Shown: in pieces, positions 34,880 to 46,480 of the stretch
How the letters are laid out: each line of letters opens with the position of its first letter
Position numbering within the stretch: position 1 is the stretch's first letter
NCBI RefSeq assembly: GCF_000003815.2
Contig: NC_049993.1
Coordinates: 11,689,436 to 11,753,435, forward strand
Reading direction: 5' to 3'
Source: Branchiostoma floridae
Lineage: Eukaryota; Chordata; Leptocardii; Amphioxiformes; Branchiostomatidae
Length of the DNA: 64,000 nt
The notes under the pieces: model-generated
Seen by the model: the letters and a program-made list of their open reading frames with translations, nothing else
Told to the model about the DNA's origin: nothing
Databases searched by the model: none
Position numbers and translations under genes: made by a program

Positions 34880-35209
34880 TTAAACTAGCTCAGTCATCTC
34901 AATCTGATTGTTCTGAGTGCTGCCGTTCACTATAACACTGAAGTCCTCCTGAAACCGGGCAGGTCTCCCCGGTCCTTCCGTCCTACCGCCCGAACCGATC
35001 CCGCCCGAACCAATGGACGGCTCGATCGACATCCGGGCTTTTCCACACAGGATGACCCGTAAGAATCGGAAGAACAGAATCAGCAGCTCTTTCCGGAACA
35101 AGATGTAGACCCACGGGTCCAGGATCTGGTTGATGGACGCCATGTTGATCGCTAAAAGGTCTGCGGCGTGGTTAACGGCGCCCCCTGACGTGTTGTGGAT
35201 GATGCGCAC
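34880..35209 (-). CDS. Prostaglandin E receptor-like GPCR (gene A), exon 2: TM7 and C tail
   Basis: The exon starts after a good acceptor (TTTTTCATCTCCAG) at 35209 in phase 0, matching the donor at 45342. It encodes residues 291-399 of gene A and ends with TAA at 34880. It covers ECL3, TM7 with ASINQILDPWVYILFRKEL, and a 65-residue tail that is Gly/Arg-rich then acidic (ending QIEMTELV). The prostanoid-receptor signature DPW-Y is present (321-325). At residue 312 the codon AAC gives Asn where prostanoid receptors carry the TM7 Arg that pairs with the ligand carboxylate. Gene B (57490-58101) has Arg at the same place. The tail is shorter than in vertebrate EP4. Assignment to the exon at 45342 rests on strand, order, phase and homology, with a 10.1-kb intron between. 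Confidence 0.8.
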   Translation of the reverse strand: MRIIHNTSGGAVNHAADLLAINMASINQILDPWVYILFRKELLILFFRFLRVILCGKARMSIEPSIGSGGIGSGGRTEGPGRPARFQEDFSVIVNGSTQNNQIEMTELV

Positions 35210-35523
35210 CTGGAGATGAAAAATGGGAGGTTACGGAGGTGAAAGAGCAACAATTGATTGCCGTGTAACAGACAAGTGTGTGGTGCATTAGACTTGATTA
35301 AAGTCACAAAGACTTTTGAATAAGGTCGATGCTTGCATATGAGTCAGCTGATGATGACTACCCTGTGCGGTAGAGCGAAACAGGTGCACGTGGGCGAATG
35401 AAAATAGCCTGTAATAATGTTTTATGGTCACATTGAAGTCAAGTGTTGGTAATGTGTTTCATAACTGAAACTAAAATGGTAGTTGACTGGATAATGAATC
35501 ATAGAAGTCACGATCTTTGCACG

Positions 35524-35828
35524 AGCTGATTACGGTATGCAGATTTTCTAGTCTCCGGGCAGACGTGTCAGATGGATTAAAAAAAGAACAACTTGGGCAA
35601 ATAGGGACAAATAAGTTGCTTTCAGTCAGTCAGTTCAATCCTAAGCCAATTAACTCCTACTGACTTTTATTCTAGCTGATTACGGTATGCAGATTTTCTG
35701 CAGGCAGACGTGTCAGATGGATTAAAAAAAAGAAGAATTTGGCCAAATAGGGACAAATAAGTTGCTATCCATGTGTTTTCAGTCAGTCAGTTCACTCCTA
35801 GGCCCTACTAGACTTTTATTCCAGCTTG
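35524..35828. repeat. Tandem duplication, two 150-bp units
   Basis: 35524-35673 and 35674-about 35828 repeat the same order: AGCTGATTACGGTATGCAG, CAGACGTGTCAGATGGATTA, AATAGGGACAAATAAGTTGC, TCAGTCAGTCAGTTCA and CTTTTATTC. Few differences, so relatively recent. It lies in the gene A intron. Confidence 0.85.
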
Positions 35829-36949
35829 GTCAAAGTCCCCTATTAATATTCGGCCAGGCGGGAGTCTGGTAGAGACTACAGATTTGCTACAAGCTTGCTC
35901 CACTCACATCTAAATCAGTCATGAACCTGAGGGGGATACAAGCTTAGTCACGATTGGGACCGTATTATGCTTACTGCAGCGTCACCTAGCAGTGGGAAGC
36001 ATAGTGTAACTAAGTCAGTACTGCCCTGAGGAAGGTAGCGGGACTGCCGAAAGTTGGTGGAAAATCCCTTTCACTGTGCAACAAATTTAAAGAAAACAAC
36101 TTTGTTCCATTTCTGTAATGTACTGCAACCAGAGGGAGCAAATTTCAATCACAGATTGCATACCTTTCTAAGTAATCTGACGACAAGGGAACAGTAGCTT
36201 TGGTTTTGTCTGCAGTCCAAGTGTGTGCACGAGTCAGTACAGACAAAGACCCATTCATCATGGGTTACCTGCCATCACAGGTAGTACCAGACACGTCAGT
36301 AGGGAGTAGCGCACAGTCTGGATGAGCAGATCTAGCCTTACTTATGCTGTTTCATGCCATCGATCGCCCATTGGTGGTTCGCTGAGATGTACAGGGTGAC
36401 CATTAGCAATCTGACAATAGCACTAACCCCTAGACGATGTGAAAATGGTTCCCTTCAACGGTTTTAACAATCACAAGACTTTCTAAGCATAGAAAGATGC
36501 ACCTTGATAATACATGTATATATTATGTCGATATCATTTTTCAAACTCTTATCTTGATTAAGTGACCTTGAATGTACAGTGCATTGACAAGGTCGTCAGA
36601 TCCCAAAACTCTTACTTATATAGTGATAATAGCTTGAAAGGAATTCTGACATAACGCATGCATTACCTTAGATCGTATGTATGTATGTATGTCTATACTT
36701 GGAAAGTCTTGCGCATGGTGGCTATGTACCCTACCATGCAAAATGACTAGGATGAACAGTTGCACATTTATTAATTAGTACAATTATAATTACAATTATA
36801 TCCACAATTAGCCCCATAAGAGGATGTTTTCCTGTGGTCTACACGTTCATATTTACACATTGCAATTAAAACATACAGAGACATACAGTGACAGTAGAGA
36901 TCAAAAATAACATCATTAAAGGCAATATTTACAGTCCAATATCTTGCTA

Positions 36950-38245
36950 ATTGACGCCTGTGTTGTTCCACAACTGAGACATCCTGTACAGAAAGCGCCT
37001 TTTATTAGAGTTGGATTTTGGTTTTGGTAGTCTGATTTTGCAAGTAAGCAAGATTTTGCTTATTTGGTAGTCTGTTTGATACTGAGTTGTTAATCTCAGA
37101 TTAGAATGTGATTTTGTCGTACAGAAGCTTTGCTTGTTTGGTGAGCATTATTCGGACTACGAAGATATTTGGTATGTGGGTAGGGGTTGGGAAGACGAAG
37201 GTCAAGGTCAATTTTGGGCCCCCTGGTGTGTGACCTTAGTACTGCAGTGCAACTTCCGGTTTTGCTATCTCGGTGTTCTGAACATGCTATGGTCAAGATT
37301 TTTAAGTATTAGATAGCTCTTGTGCTCAGGAAAAAATGACATAAGTTTGGGCCCCCTAGCGTCTAGTTTTGGGATAGCAGGGGCATTTTTGTCAAAAACT
37401 TCTGACGAGGATAACTCAAGAAGGGAATAACAGATTTTCATGATTTTTGGTATGTAGGTACCTTANNNNNNNNNNNNNNNNNNNNNNNNNNNNNNNNNNN
37501 NNNNNNNNNNNNNNNNNNNNNNNNNNNNNNNNNNNNNNNNNNNNNNNNNNNNNNNNNNNNNNNNNNNNNNNNNNNNNNNNNNNNNNNNNNNNNNNNNNNN
37601 NNNNNNNNNNNNNNNNNNNNNNNNNNNNNNNNNNNNNNNNNNNNNNNNNNNNNNNNNNNNNNNNNNNNNNNNNNNNNNNNNNNNNNNNNNNNNNNNNNNN
37701 NNNNNNNNNNNNNNNNNNNNNNNNNNNNNNNNNNNNNNNNNNNNNNNNNNNNNNNNNNNNNNNNNNNNNNNNNNNNNNNNNNNNNNNNNNNNNNNNNNNN
37801 NNNNNNNNNNNNNNNNNNNNNNNNNNNNNNNNNNNNNNNNNNNNNNNNNNNNNNNNNNNNNNNNNNNNNNNNNNNNNNNNNNNNNNNNNNNNNNNNNNNN
37901 NNNNNNNNNNNNNNNNNNNNNNNNNNNNNNNNNNNNNNNNNNNNNNNNNNNNNNNNNNNNNNNNNNNNNNNNNNNNNNNNNNNNNNNNNNNNNNNNNNNN
38001 NNNNNNNNNNNNNNNNNNNNNNNNNNNACACCATGCATACATTGACGCCTGTGTTGTTCCACAACTGAGACATCCTGTACAGAAAGCGCCTTTTATTAGA
38101 GTTGGATTTTGGTTTTGGTAGTCTGATTTTGCAAGTAAGCAAGATTTTGCTTATTTGGTAGTCTGTTTGATACTGAGTTGTTAATCTCAGATTAGAATGT
38201 GATTTTGTCGTACAGAAGCTTTGGTTGTTTGGTGAGCATTATTCG
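36950..38245. repeat. Near-identical 205-bp direct repeats flanking a gap
   Basis: 36950-37154 and 38041-38245 match at 204 of 205 positions (G/C difference in TTTGCTTG versus TTTGGTTG). Between them are about 310 bp of sequence and the 562-N gap 37466-38027. Either a recent tandem duplication with period 1091 bp, or both ends of one locus assembled twice. Confidence 0.9.
37466..38027. other. Assembly gap of 562 N
   Basis: Run of N inside the gene A intron, between the two near-identical 205-bp repeats. Content unknown. Confidence 0.95.
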
Positions 38246-41200
38246 TCTTAAAGTGGTAAGGTTTTCCTTTGAATTGCTCCGTAAAATGTCTTCCACGACA
38301 GCTAGAAGTCCCTATTCCCATAACAATGTCGTTTGGTACCGTAACCAGTTGAACTTGAGGACCCGCCAAGAATTTGTCACCATTCCTGCAGACACTGATT
38401 AAACATTGCTGTTACAGATGAACTCCGTAATGTCAACATAGAAGTCATCCAGAGGACAATATAGGGGAAATCTCTCCTTGTGATTTTGTGTATCCCTTAG
38501 ACCCATGAATACCTAAATACACTATTCTCCATTTTTTAGTCCCAACCTAGTTTTGAAATTCGCTACACAGTTATGCACCTTTGGTGCTTTAAGCTTTGAA
38601 CTTTTAAAGTATGGGCATATATTTTTACTTACCAAACTCTGCACCATATCACGCGTATTATAATGTCTACATCATGGCATAGATAGATACATAGATATTT
38701 CTTTCAAAAACGTTCCTTAAACATCTACACGTATTTTGTATTTGCAAATTTCTATATATCCTTTCTCTTTATTTGCAGAATGTTAACGTTATAGCTGTCA
38801 TAGTGTATTGGTTGCTTAAATCAATTAATCGATTCCTAGATTAGTTGCATAGATGAATTAGGAATACTCAGTTTTGATAAGAAAACCCAACAACATTATA
38901 AAAATATCAACCTTAAAGTTATTTTCTGTGGATAAACTATCACTCCTCCCTCTTCAGTCACCTGTGATGGTACAGTCCATAGGTCACTAAGCGGGCACCA
39001 TGGTACCCTATGGGGTCTCCTATGTTGGGTAACATCGTCCAAAAATACGATATGTCGGCGGTACGTTTTAATCACAACGTCCTTTGATCTATATGTAGAC
39101 TGTACAGACGAACTATATTTGTCTACAATTTGACAAGCACCGATGAGAAGGCTACATGATTTATGAACGGGGTCACTTGATGCGTGGGAGAAAGAGTATA
39201 AGTTATGACTTGGGAGGATATAAAATCTGTAAAATTTGTTATCCAAACTTTCTGATAGTCGAAGGGATACGTTTTGTTCCGTTAGGCCGTGACCTTAACG
39301 AGGTTATAACAACAGAATGTCACGTTCTATCAGGATTCTTGCTTATCCATGCTATTCTCCACTTTATTACAGAGTTTATTATTTCTTGAACGAGTGAATC
39401 TTTCTATAATTCCTGTCAAATGTACCATATTTCATACGTGCCACCGTTTATTTAGTGTATAGGGTTATACATGGTCTACTTATACATGTCTACGCATTAT
39501 GTGAACTGTTTAGTACACCGGAACCAGCATTTGATCTAACAATTGATTTTTCTACACTGTGATTTGTCAAAGTGGCCTTGTCTGAAAGCCTAGATAACGA
39601 CCACTGAGCCCTCGAACTTTTCTAGTCTTATAGCTAACATGGGTATTGGATATGTCTAGACTTGATACGTGGTCTTATATCGAGTGTATATATAGTGAAG
39701 GAAGTGTAAAGTGTACATCAACCTAGATTTGTCGCTGAGGTTCTCTAAGTGGCTTTGGCCATTAGGTTGAGAGTTGGGTATAGATCTTCTTATGAGTATG
39801 TGTGAATCCATGCCAACAAATAAAATAAGAATGATAATTGTATTAAAAAGAGAAGCATTGCTGCCTGCGTGTAAGTGAAGCGACAGAAATATTTGAAATC
39901 ATAATTTGAAGGCATGAAAATTATAATTTCATTGCCTTCATATTTCACCTCTTGTTACTGCATTTCATAAAAAAATAGATTTTCCTGTTTAATGGTCCCG
40001 TTTATCAAACTAATATGTACGTACGCTTTGTAATAGGTCTAAACAAGCTCTCAAGTAGAATAGAATCTAACATATCATACGCATGATAGCTGGCAGTATA
40101 TATATTCTCCATATACGGGATGCTAAAATTGACCACATGTATCTACTTTTGTACTTCAAAGAATCCAGCATTTAACGTATTTGGTACCTTTTTACATGTG
40201 ATGTATGGCCCTTTGTATTTGCACAGAAGTTCCGCCCTCCCCCTAAAAAGTTGAACGTATCCAATTTGATGTGTCGTGAATATGATACAATATGCCATGA
40301 TATGTGTCTGTTATCTACTTTAAAATTCCGTCACGTTTTTACTTTCTCCTAATACTTTGTATCATGTATGTCATTCAAATCCAAACGTGATAGCCAATAC
40401 AATGTCCAAAAAAAGTCTTGACTTACACAAGACACATTCTTACCTAAAACAAAACTTTGTGACCGTCTGATCTGTAGTCTGACATTTATAGACACATCTG
40501 GGTGTTTAAAGGGCGAAAATGTCGCGTTAGTGACCCCTGTGCCCCCGGAAATTTGAACTTCATGACCCTGTCAACTCTAACGGTCTTTGTGCGTGCTTTG
40601 ATGCCCATAGCGAGGCGGGGTGGCCATCAGAAGAAGCTGTATCGTAAGTTACTAACATTAAGTCGTGTCCGGGGGCTTCACGTTCAGGTTCTGGGGTAAC
40701 CAACCGTGGTGTCCGGAACGGCCATGTTAGCACTACCGGCTAATACAGTGTCTAAACCACTAAGCTTTATAGTCTGGAAATGTCGCAGACGTTTCAATCA
40801 TATTTCTGTGTAGGTGATACTTTTGAACTATCTCATAGTCCTACCATATTGAGGGACTCAACCAGATTTGTTCTATGGTCGGCTAACTCCGCCCTAGTTG
40901 GCCGAATCTATAAAACCCGGCTTTATACAGATGCGGCGCGGATCAGTTCATATATACATATAGTGCCCACTCAAAGAAGTTCAACCCCACAATAGTGAAT
41001 GCAGTACCTTAGGCAACATAAGCAATATTAGAGCCTTAAAAGTCGAAATATTATGGATTAGGCAGTCTGTATGAAGTTGATATCTACTGCACTATATTTA
41101 CACATTTACATCATTATTTCATACTTTGAGCGGTGACCCACAAAAATTAGACTTCACGGCGTCCTAGCACCACTGCGGCATTTAATATTTGCTCATTGAA

Positions 41201-41607
41201 TGTGGAATAGAGTTGCTTCATCTTATTACGAAGAAAAGTGCCCAAAACTTGACTTTGATAATTGAAGTTCTACAACCCTGACGCGGGCTAATATTGCTTA
41301 GGTTGCCTAGTTGATTAGAAATAAGTGGTGTGTAGTCCATTGCTTTACTTTTAATTTGAGACTGTACATACAATTAGCCATAGGGAACAAGATGAATTTT
41401 TTTCCGAGTCACCAAGGGATTCTAGTTGAGTCTGGACTCAGACCATTATGAAGGGCAAGTTGGGCGTGAAATAGAAAGCGACGCAAGCTGTAAGACGTAG
41501 AAACTAAAGTAAAAATTCGTAGACGAACGGCCGGAAGCAATGCATCTGCTGGGAAATTAGAGAAAGATTGCTTCAATTCAAGAACACACAAAAACCGTTT
41601 TTATAAC

Positions 41608-41668
41608 GTTTACCGGTTTCCCATACTCCCCGCTTACGTAAGGGGGGCGCATGGGAGACTCGGTAAAC
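41608..41668. repeat. 61-bp hairpin
   Basis: Inverted arms GTTTACCGG-TTTCCCAT and ATGGGAGACTCGGTAAAC enclose a smaller CTCCCC / GGGGGG pair, so most of the sequence can fold. Likely a small MITE in the gene A intron. Confidence 0.6.
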
Positions 41669-41876
41669 TTACGACGATGGCGCCCAGGCATTTTCGTTAA
41701 ACATGGCGAAAATGATAAGCACTATTTCGACTTTTTCGCAGACAGCTTTTGTAAGATTCTTACAGTCATATGTATAATCGCGTAGGATACTATAATCCAG
41801 ACTCAACCATTGTTAACTTTAGTTAAAAGAACATGTACAGTGGCATGAAAGCTCATCTGTGTTGATGTAATCCATA

Positions 41877-42021
41877 TTGAAGATTTTCCACTGCCATGCA
41901 ACACATCAGAGTAACTGAATCATCACTCCCGAAGCGAAGAACTCAAGAAGGTCGACGGAATTGCGACTGAAAATTCGAGGTAAGCAAATTTTGGTGTTGC
42001 ATGACAGAGGAAAATCTTCAA
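41877..42021. repeat. Inverted repeat with 28-bp arms and 89-base loop
   Basis: 41877-41904 and 41994-42021 are reverse complements with two mismatches. Outer flanks also share ATGTACAG-C/TGG-like words, suggesting a longer, more diverged foldback. It lies in the gene A intron; a structured RNA is possible but unproven. Confidence 0.65.
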
Positions 42022-45000
42022 CATGTACAGCGGTGTATATAGGGCATAGATGGATATATAACAAGCTACACAAGACCTATACAATTTCTGCGTTTGTGTC
42101 AAACATCCGGCATTGACAGCAAAGCCTGATCAGTGATGTGATGAGTGACAGGAAGATGTACGACTGTCCCTCCCGTCCTGACAGCACGACAACATGCATG
42201 TGGCGCCCAGGATCTTAGACAGACATCATGCCCGTCTTAACTATCAGTACTCCGTTATTGCTTTTAGTATCTTATCTTGGGTGAGAAGTCTTCATGAATC
42301 TGTTTAAAGATCAGATAAAGCCTCTTAAACCCTGTTGGAGTAGAAAAGAAAAGAAAATGTCTCACCAAAACTTATTGCCAAGATTAGAAGATGTAGACAC
42401 GTTGCTTCGGTTTGATTTGCACGACATTAGCTTGTTCTGTATGTACGTCTTTCATGTTGTGTGCATTTTACGTTGGATGGTACAACATAACGAAATTGTT
42501 TCTGTGCATACATGTACGTACATGTACGTTGCAATGACATCCGTGTCTTCAGTATTTACACCAATGCCAAATCGTGAACTACACACAACCCAGTACCGGC
42601 AAGTGTCAATAGACATCGTTTATTGATTATCTAATCCCTTTTCTTTCTGCTTTATCTTCCTTGTTTAGTAACATTAGCTATGGAGGTTTTAAACGGCTAA
42701 TAATCTCATACATCGACTTTTTCAGCGCTCTTTATTTCCAAATGTAAAGGTTCAAATTAGCTTACAGCACATTTCAAATGTGAACAAATGGCGATAATAT
42801 CTTGTGAGGACATTTAGAATAACATGTGTGAGTTTGTAGCACAGTTCTGTTTACCAACCCCAGCTACATTGTAACAAGGTCTCCAACTTCCGTTCACACC
42901 AAGTATTGACTCGCCCTATTTACCGAATCTGTGTGTACGAATCTGTTACACATGTTACTCTGTTTGTTCCCAGACAACACGGTCAATGACTCGGTATGTT
43001 GACGCCGGAGAATTGGGTTCACTTTAGTCCATTCCAGATAAGCCCTCCCCTAGTTGACATTTCTCCCTTCTCCTTTAAGTAGACCAAAAATAATCTATAA
43101 AAATAACGTACGCGGTGGTAAGATATAAACTCAGTTGTCATAAAATATATCTTGGGGTAGCACCTAACGTTACACCACGTTAAAGGGAAACTCAACAACG
43201 CCAAAATGTTTATTTTGAAACTGACTATTTTTTTTAAATCAAATCAGCAAAATTTTGTAAAACGAGCCATGTATACTCTAGTAAATGAATAGTTCTCTAC
43301 TGCCTCCTATGTTATATGCATGGTTGAAATGATACCTACCATTCAAAACAGTATCTACGGACCCAGAACACTTTCCTCTACCATTGAGCCCTCCTTTAAC
43401 CCTTGATGTATGATTTTCAGTGTTAGTATTTTGAAATACAACCCGTGGACTGTGAAATCTTAACCCAATGTTTTTTTTTACATGCTTACATAGCCTCCAA
43501 GCCGCCCGTAAATCCTGGATTCATATTACGATAGTTGTTTGGGCCATATGGCCAGAGGCTCCGATTGATCGACCTTGCTCTGTATCATATACTAGTAATT
43601 TACGCCCTGGTTATCTCTTACTGTTGTGTCGTTTAGACACTGATAGTACATCGTAAAGGTTTACAATATTAAAAGTGAATGTTTACAGTCTCGCTGGGAC
43701 AAATATGAACAACGTTAACCTCCAAACATCGAGAGAGAGGCTAGGATATGGGCGTATCGTACATTCTTCTGTACGCTCGCATATAGTTTACCTTAGTGAT
43801 ATTGAATTAGGCTGACAAAATAATCAAAGAAAACTTAAAATACAGAATTAAATATAACCAAAAGGAAGTTTTTAAGCGATCATTCAATTTGTCTTGAGCT
43901 CTTAACTTCTTTTGTATATCAAATAGCTTCAATCTTTTTACTTGGACCTCCGAAAGGTAGTTTTCGTTCAGGTGCGATTTTTGTACAAAGTATTGTATGT
44001 TCCACAGCCATGTGTGTGTGTGTTTACATTGTAAATTATATGTGCTAACTGTTAGACCGAGTTATACACTCATATGAGCGACCATACTGAAGTCTATGTA
44101 TTTTGTCGTGTCAATAACGCAATCCATATATCACTTGCAATCGATATTCAGAGAGAAAAACGAGACCTTGCAATCGACAACCACACCACTCCAACAGGAT
44201 GCGTTTTTCCACACGGCTGTGTATGATGTATATATCCGCTCAATTGGAGTGGCGTGGGTAAAATGAGATTAGCCACTTCTGCTGCGTTAGATAGAGGTAA
44301 TGGATAGGAATGGTCGGATGGACGGAATGTGACAGAGACATATAGAAGAAGTAAACAGGGAAGATAGGAAAGAGAATGGAAGATAGAGTGGTGTATAGAA
44401 AGACAGAGGGCAGAAAATACTTTATGAACGGGGCATGAAAGAAGACGTTGGGGCTCGTCCAGAACCAATAACCTTTCGGATAGAGTTGTGGAAGAGAAGA
44501 ATATAGAAATATGAAAATAGGCCTTACAATGTAGGAGCAGACTGATGAAGTATAAAGAGTGGGGTCTGCTTTCAAATGCTACAACATTGAAGATTTGAAG
44601 TACTGTCGCAGATTAAACAATGAGAATGATAAAATGGCTTTAAAAACAACTTCCCTATTCAGCATCGATCTATATCAGATCAATAATACTTTGTCCTCAT
44701 TTGAATGACCACGGTCTAGGTGTGCAGCGTGGTGCTTACAAAGTTAAAAGGTCTAAGGTCTTCTAAGATCTTCTTCTGAAGATTCTTGTCAAACACATGG
44801 GATGTGGGGTTACGAAAGTTGTAAGTGGTAGAAGAGAGCAAGAGTCAGAAGTTATTAATACCGTTACTGTAGTATGATATTGCATATTTTACTATCGACA
44901 AACTTTGCATGAGGGCATCCCGACCACAGTGGCCATTTAGATTGACCATAGCGTGATCAGTTTCCTCTCTCTAGTGACCACCTGTCTATGGTGACCACTG

Positions 45001-45341
45001 TTTTTAAGTCTATTGAAGGACGTATGAGCTCAATACCCACGTTTGACTATATGTAAATGTATCTAGTCTCTACTAGACTTTTGTGACTGCTGGGTTGCCT
45101 ATGTGCAGCTCTAAATGCTAGCCTAACTCTTTACATGACCATTTAATACTACTTTTCGATCAACCCAAAACGTTGCTAGATACTAGACTATAATGATACT
45201 TTATTGCAAATCCATGCCCGAGGGTAACATGAAAGGAGATAAACAAATAGTGTAGAACAGTATAGAATATGTCTACTTTAGTCTAAAAGCTATCTCTAAA
45301 CTGTAACTTTGGGTATAGCTACCCATGTGTGCTGTACGTAC

Positions 45342-46211
45342 CATGATAGGTCCCCAGCAGATAGTGAAGACCACGGTCACCCCCACCAGCAGGACCACCA
45401 TCTGGATCTCTATCTCCTTCTCCTTCCGCAGCCGTCTCATCTCCCGACACGTCTGCATCTCCAGGGACCGTCTCCGCATCTTGAACATGGTGAAGATCAG
45501 CGACACGTTCAGGACAGTCGTCCCCAGGATGATGAGGATACCCGTGGCGGCGAAGGCGTAGGGGTACACCGCCTCGGTTAACGTCAGGTCCCCGGCGGTG
45601 CTGAAGAAGCACCACGTGCCCGGGTACTGGATCTCGTACCTCCCCACCCCGACAAACGGTAGGAGAGAGAACAGGATGGTGTATACCCACACACAGGCGA
45701 TGGCGATACGAGCTTTCTTACGGTCTATGTGGATGTTGTAGAAGTAAGGATGGCTCAGTGCAATGTACCGCTCAACAGCCATGACCGCTACGATAAGATT
45801 GGTGCTCAGTCCGAAAGCGACCATGTTAAAAGCGTGAAACTTACAGAGAGGTTCTCCGCCGACCCATTTGAAGTTATTGGCGTAGACTATAAGAGCGAAG
45901 GGTGAGACGACTAGCGTGCCGATGAGATCGGTCCATGCGAGGCCGGACACTAGCGTGTAGAACACTGAGCGGCGTCTCTCTCTGCGGGACAGACACAGGA
46001 CCACCAGGGCGATAACGTTACTGAGTACACCCGTCATGAACATCAGGGCAGTCTTTAGCAGGGCTGGGGACGGGTCTCGCGGCGTGATACCGTCTTCTGA
46101 GCTCGTCACGTTCAGGAGAATCTCTTCGGTGGGGGTAAGGAATCCCACCGACGTGTTCTCTACGTACGCCGCCGTCACAAAGTCTTCCTCGAAGGTCCCG
46201 GCGTCTGCCAT
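45342..46211 (-). CDS. Prostaglandin E receptor-like GPCR (gene A), exon 1: N terminus to TM6
   Basis: Encodes residues 1-290, from the ATG at 46211 (context AACAATGGC) to a donor (ATG|GTACGT) in phase 0. With the exon at 34880-35209 the protein has 399 residues. Glycosylation sites are N19 and N34. TM1 is about 48-74. C123 in TM3 pairs with C201 in ECL2. ERY at 147-149 replaces the ERC usual in prostanoid receptors and is followed by IALSHPYFY. The ECL2 block QYPGTWCF (195-202) is the hallmark of EP receptors. TM6 ends CWGPIM at the exon boundary, the same place where vertebrate prostanoid receptor genes are interrupted. The family senses prostaglandin E2 and usually signals through Gs or Gi; EP4 is the closest type by overall pattern. 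Whether this one binds PGE2 is doubtful because of the TM7 Asn in exon 2. Confidence 0.88.
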
Positions 46212-46480
46212 TGTTTGACCACGTACCACCAAGACCAAGTTCAAACGTACAAATGACCCAAGCACACCCGCTGGGCTAACGCCTTGAGCTGAAGAATACG
46301 ACTGTCAAGGTGAACGGGGTGTGTTAAACCGAGCGGCTCCTCCCGAAGCGTGTCGGGCACCAGCCCTATTAACGAACGGACGTAACATTCCCGCCCGGAG
46401 CGGAAGTAAAAGGATCAGCCCGCGCCGCCCAATCGATACAGTCTAAAGTACCAGCATTTCCTACATTCCTGGGGAGGCCC
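46212..46480 (-). promoter_or_regulatory. Probable promoter/5' UTR of gene A
   Basis: The DNA upstream of the ATG is GC- and CpG-rich compared with flanks. On the minus strand it carries ATTGGGCGGCGCGGGC and ACTTCCGC near 46400-46435, an inverted CCAAT box, a GC box and an ETS-like site. No TATA box seen. Inference from composition. Confidence 0.35.

Larger units (their letters stand above)
35210..45341 (-). other. Intron of prostanoid receptor gene A (10.1 kb)
   Basis: Bounded by donor GTACGT at 45341 and acceptor CTCCAG at 35210-35215. It contains tandem duplications at 35524-35828 and 36950-38245, foldbacks at 41608-41668 and 41877-42021, a (GTAT)n stretch near 36676-36692, and a retro-tail at 45201-45224. 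No coding exon is supported inside; small open frames (for example 38896-39246, 42294-42626) have no recognisable features. Confidence 0.6.

Noticed and set aside
44148-44575. Minus-strand frames of about 106-111 codons
   Set aside because: Low-complexity Ser/Leu/Tyr-rich peptides from a purine-rich stretch; they lie inside the gene A intron with no splice sites.
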